Positions 61,753 through 64,000 of a stretch of DNA of 64,000 bases are shown here, piece by piece. The stretch spans positions 25,487,697-25,551,696 of the forward strand of contig NC_067125.1 in NCBI RefSeq assembly GCF_021347895.1. Direction: 5' to 3'. The translations under genes were made by a program, and so were the position numbers. This stretch comes from Acanthochromis polyacanthus. Taxonomy: Eukaryota; Chordata; Actinopteri; Pomacentridae. Position 1 is the stretch's first letter, and each line of letters starts with the position of its first letter. The notes under the pieces were generated by a model. That model saw only the letters and a program-made list of their open reading frames with translations. It made no database searches and was not told where the DNA came from.

Positions 61753-62123
61753 CTAAGGCACAATATCGTTCATCACAACATCCCAGCAGCCGAATTTTAA
61801 AAACCACTCTTCGGTTGAGGAGAGAAGCAGTAAACACACTCACAGTAATCTTTTAACAAATATGTTGTACAGAGATGCTAAAAGCGACCAAGTGAAGTTG
61901 TTTATTGGAAGACGAAGTGCTCCGGAGCAACAGATAATCTTATTGATTCCAAACAGGAGCCTCCATTTTGAGAACTCAAGATGAACTCTGACTAAATTAA
62001 TTGAATAAATCATAAATATATTGTATATCTTAGTGACCATAGCTTTCATCGCCTTGTTGTTGTTATCGGACCTGGCAATTACACTTTAAAAAACATTTGG
62101 TAAAAACTAAAAGAAAAATAACC

Positions 62124-62125
<2 letters not shown>
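61753..62125. other. Intergenic sequence
   Basis: Nothing recognised. Confidence 0.4.

Positions 62126-62171
<46 letters not shown>
62126..62171. repeat. (TA)n microsatellite
   Basis: About 23 TA units, followed by AT-rich sequence. Confidence 0.95.
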
Positions 62172-62175
<4 letters not shown>

Positions 62176-64000
62176 CAGTATTAAATGTAAATTTAATACT
62201 TACATCTGTTAAATAAAACGTTCAAATAAATAGCATTGTAAAACTTTTTAAGTTTTCTTAAACAATTTATTTTAAAAAAATTGTTTCGTATTTTATGCTA
62301 GACATGTAAATTCAGTCTTTTTTTGCGATTTTATTAATAATTTTGCATATTTCACAAGTTTGTAAAGCAAGTGTGTAAAATGTTTTATAAAATTTTGTAA
62401 AATTACCTTTTTTTTTTGTACTGTGTTTGTTGGTTAATCTGCCCGTTTTGATCAAGTTTCTAAAGAAAAGTCCTGGTGTGATGCTGAAGAAACTCATTGT
62501 AATGCATTTTTTTGATCTTCAAATAAGTTTTTTTAGTCACTTTTGAGGTTTGCTTCTTATTTCCCATCCCTGTTCTGATGCACCTCAGCTTGTAGAACTG
62601 TAAATCAACACATTGTTGTTCATCTGGCTGCGACATTTGGTGTGGACTGTGATTTCTGGCCTGTTTCGTGCATTGCTGGTTCAAGCTGTTATGTTCAGTT
62701 CAGTAAAACAGCTAGCATCTTTTCGTAGCTTATTATACACTTAATATAGATGGCTGGTGAAAGCTAGCAATGGTTCATTGACAGTTTGTACAGATTTGTG
62801 GAACACGGGGTTCATGTGACGAAGAAGGTCTCACGCTTTGTCTGATTCACCCTCATCTATCTGATCATTTCAAATCTCTCTCCGTTTCAGCATTTGGTGC
62901 TTTGTTTTCTGTTGCTGAAGGTACATCCTGCACCACAACAACTGCTGGGAATATCATTATGTAACAGCCGTGAATGTGTTCGAATTGCAGCGATCGCTCA
63001 AATGAAGCGCTTTTATTTTGCATTCAAATTATTTATCTCTCAGAATCTAATAGTCACAAAGTACGTTATGATCTCCTAAGCACCGCCCGGCACCTCGGTT
63101 TGGATTATGACTTCTCACTTTCATTTTTAAGGATTTTAAATTTCAATTTCTTCGTTTTACAGCTCCTTGGTTTTTGCCAGCTCCTACTCTCTTCTACTTC
63201 AATCTAACATCACTGACAAAGAAGCTGTTGTTCTTTGGCTCCGCACCAATCAGATTATCGTCGGCTCTGCAGCATTCCAACCTCCAACAAACGAAACCCG
63301 ACCAATCTGCACAAAACTGTGTAAAATTCTCCTTTTTCATATCATAGTTTTACCACCAAGTATAAAAATGAACATCCCAGTATTTATGTTTTCATGACTC
63401 TTGTAAATACTGTGTGTGGACTGGCTAATACACTGTGAAAAGGTTTTACCCACATACTGTGTTTTCTTGTTTGCATTGACCCGCTAACCCCATTGGGAAT
63501 CTAATCACACCACAACAAGCCGTGACCTTCTTGCTGGAAGCCGGAGGAACTTCTTTAGTGGCGTATGGAGAAAGGTGTGTGGGAGGAGAGTGACAAGAGG
63601 TTGGTCGGACCATGCTGTGAATTTGTGACTCCATTTCCCAGGGGGCTTTGCAACAACAGCAACAAAAGAAAGGGGGGGAAAAAAATAAGCCACTAGCTCG
63701 CTTAGTCGATGGCATGGAGAGGCCAGAGGTCACGGGAGCTGACTGGCTGGCTGGTTGGTTGGTTGGTTGGTTGGTTTGTGGAATCATGGTGGATGCAGGT
63801 GTTTGTTGATCAGATGACTCTGGTGCACAGGAGGATTGTGGGTAGATGAGTATGTCAGAGAGTTGAACCCCGCCCCTTCTCAACGGTGATGTGTGAAAGT
63901 GGATCAAAAACCTGCTCGTCTTTATTCTGGAGCCTCTCTAAGCCAACTAAGTGAAGCCCTCTGAACACCAGGCACCACGTCGGGTCGACTTCAACTCCTG
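62172..64000. other. Intergenic sequence, (GGTT)n tract
   Basis: No gene is seen. A GGCT/GGTT tetranucleotide run lies at about 63742-63775. It creates a low-complexity reading frame on the minus strand. Confidence 0.4.

Noticed and set aside
63446..63907. 153-codon minus-strand frame near the right end
   Set aside because: Spans the GGTT repeat and low-complexity sequence; no family resemblance.

Overview
The window reads as a piece of a teleost fish genome, probably a percomorph. Evidence: interrupted vertebrate genes with GT/AG introns, GC-rich coding islands in an AT-rich background, and a dense set of fish-type repeats (Tc1-like transposons with long inverted/direct repeats, PIF/Harbinger and piggyBac-like elements, tRNA-derived SINEs, many simple repeats).

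Three protein-coding genes are well supported, all in the left third. foxa3 (minus strand, 5356-8072, two coding exons, 467 aa) is a forkhead pioneer factor. irf2bp1 (minus strand, 16025-17626, two exons, 453 aa) is a C4/RING-type transcriptional co-repressor. polr1g, also called cd3eap (plus strand, 18169-22349, three exons, 355 aa), is an RNA polymerase I subunit. irf2bp1 and polr1g are arranged head to head, with 542 bp between their start codons; that interval has a ZNF143-like site and a TTACGTAA palindrome. In human, FOXA3 and IRF2BP1 are neighbours and POLR1G lies nearby on 19q13.32, so the trio looks like a conserved block with local rearrangement.

From about 23 kb to the right end no complete gene is visible. 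The layout there is: diverged local repeats (23.3-24.2 and 26.7-27.3 kb), an unexplained 113-codon reading frame (24.5-24.85 kb), a decayed LINE reverse transcriptase piece (25.4-26.5 kb), a Tc1-derived MITE (30.0-30.3 kb), a nearly full-length young Tc1-like transposon (30689-32322) inside a degenerate tandem array, a solo LTR (35694-36170) inside GATA-flanked inverted repeats, a MITE with a telomere-like core (42.2-42.5 kb), a SINE with a 16-bp target duplication (42951-43128), a Harbinger element with transposase remnants (43394-44231), a piggyBac-like element (48141-49037), a second MITE with a telomere-like core (49704-50040), a tandem array (51.9-53.0 kb), a second SINE and a second Harbinger-type MITE (53.5-54.4 kb), and a 40-bp minisatellite split by a SINE (55.2-55.75 kb). 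Three isolated minus-strand segments with good splice sites (45238-45408, 58499-58527, 61691-61752) may be exons of a large gene that extends beyond the right edge; I could not identify it.

Nothing in the window amounts to a clearly new multi-gene system. The most unusual items are the 56-residue Ala/Gly/Ser insertion at the C-terminus of irf2bp1, the repeated SUMO-type motifs in the polr1g tail, the duplicated 3' splice-site region in polr1g intron 2, the one-base frameshift in an otherwise intact Tc1 transposase, and the unassigned exon candidates.
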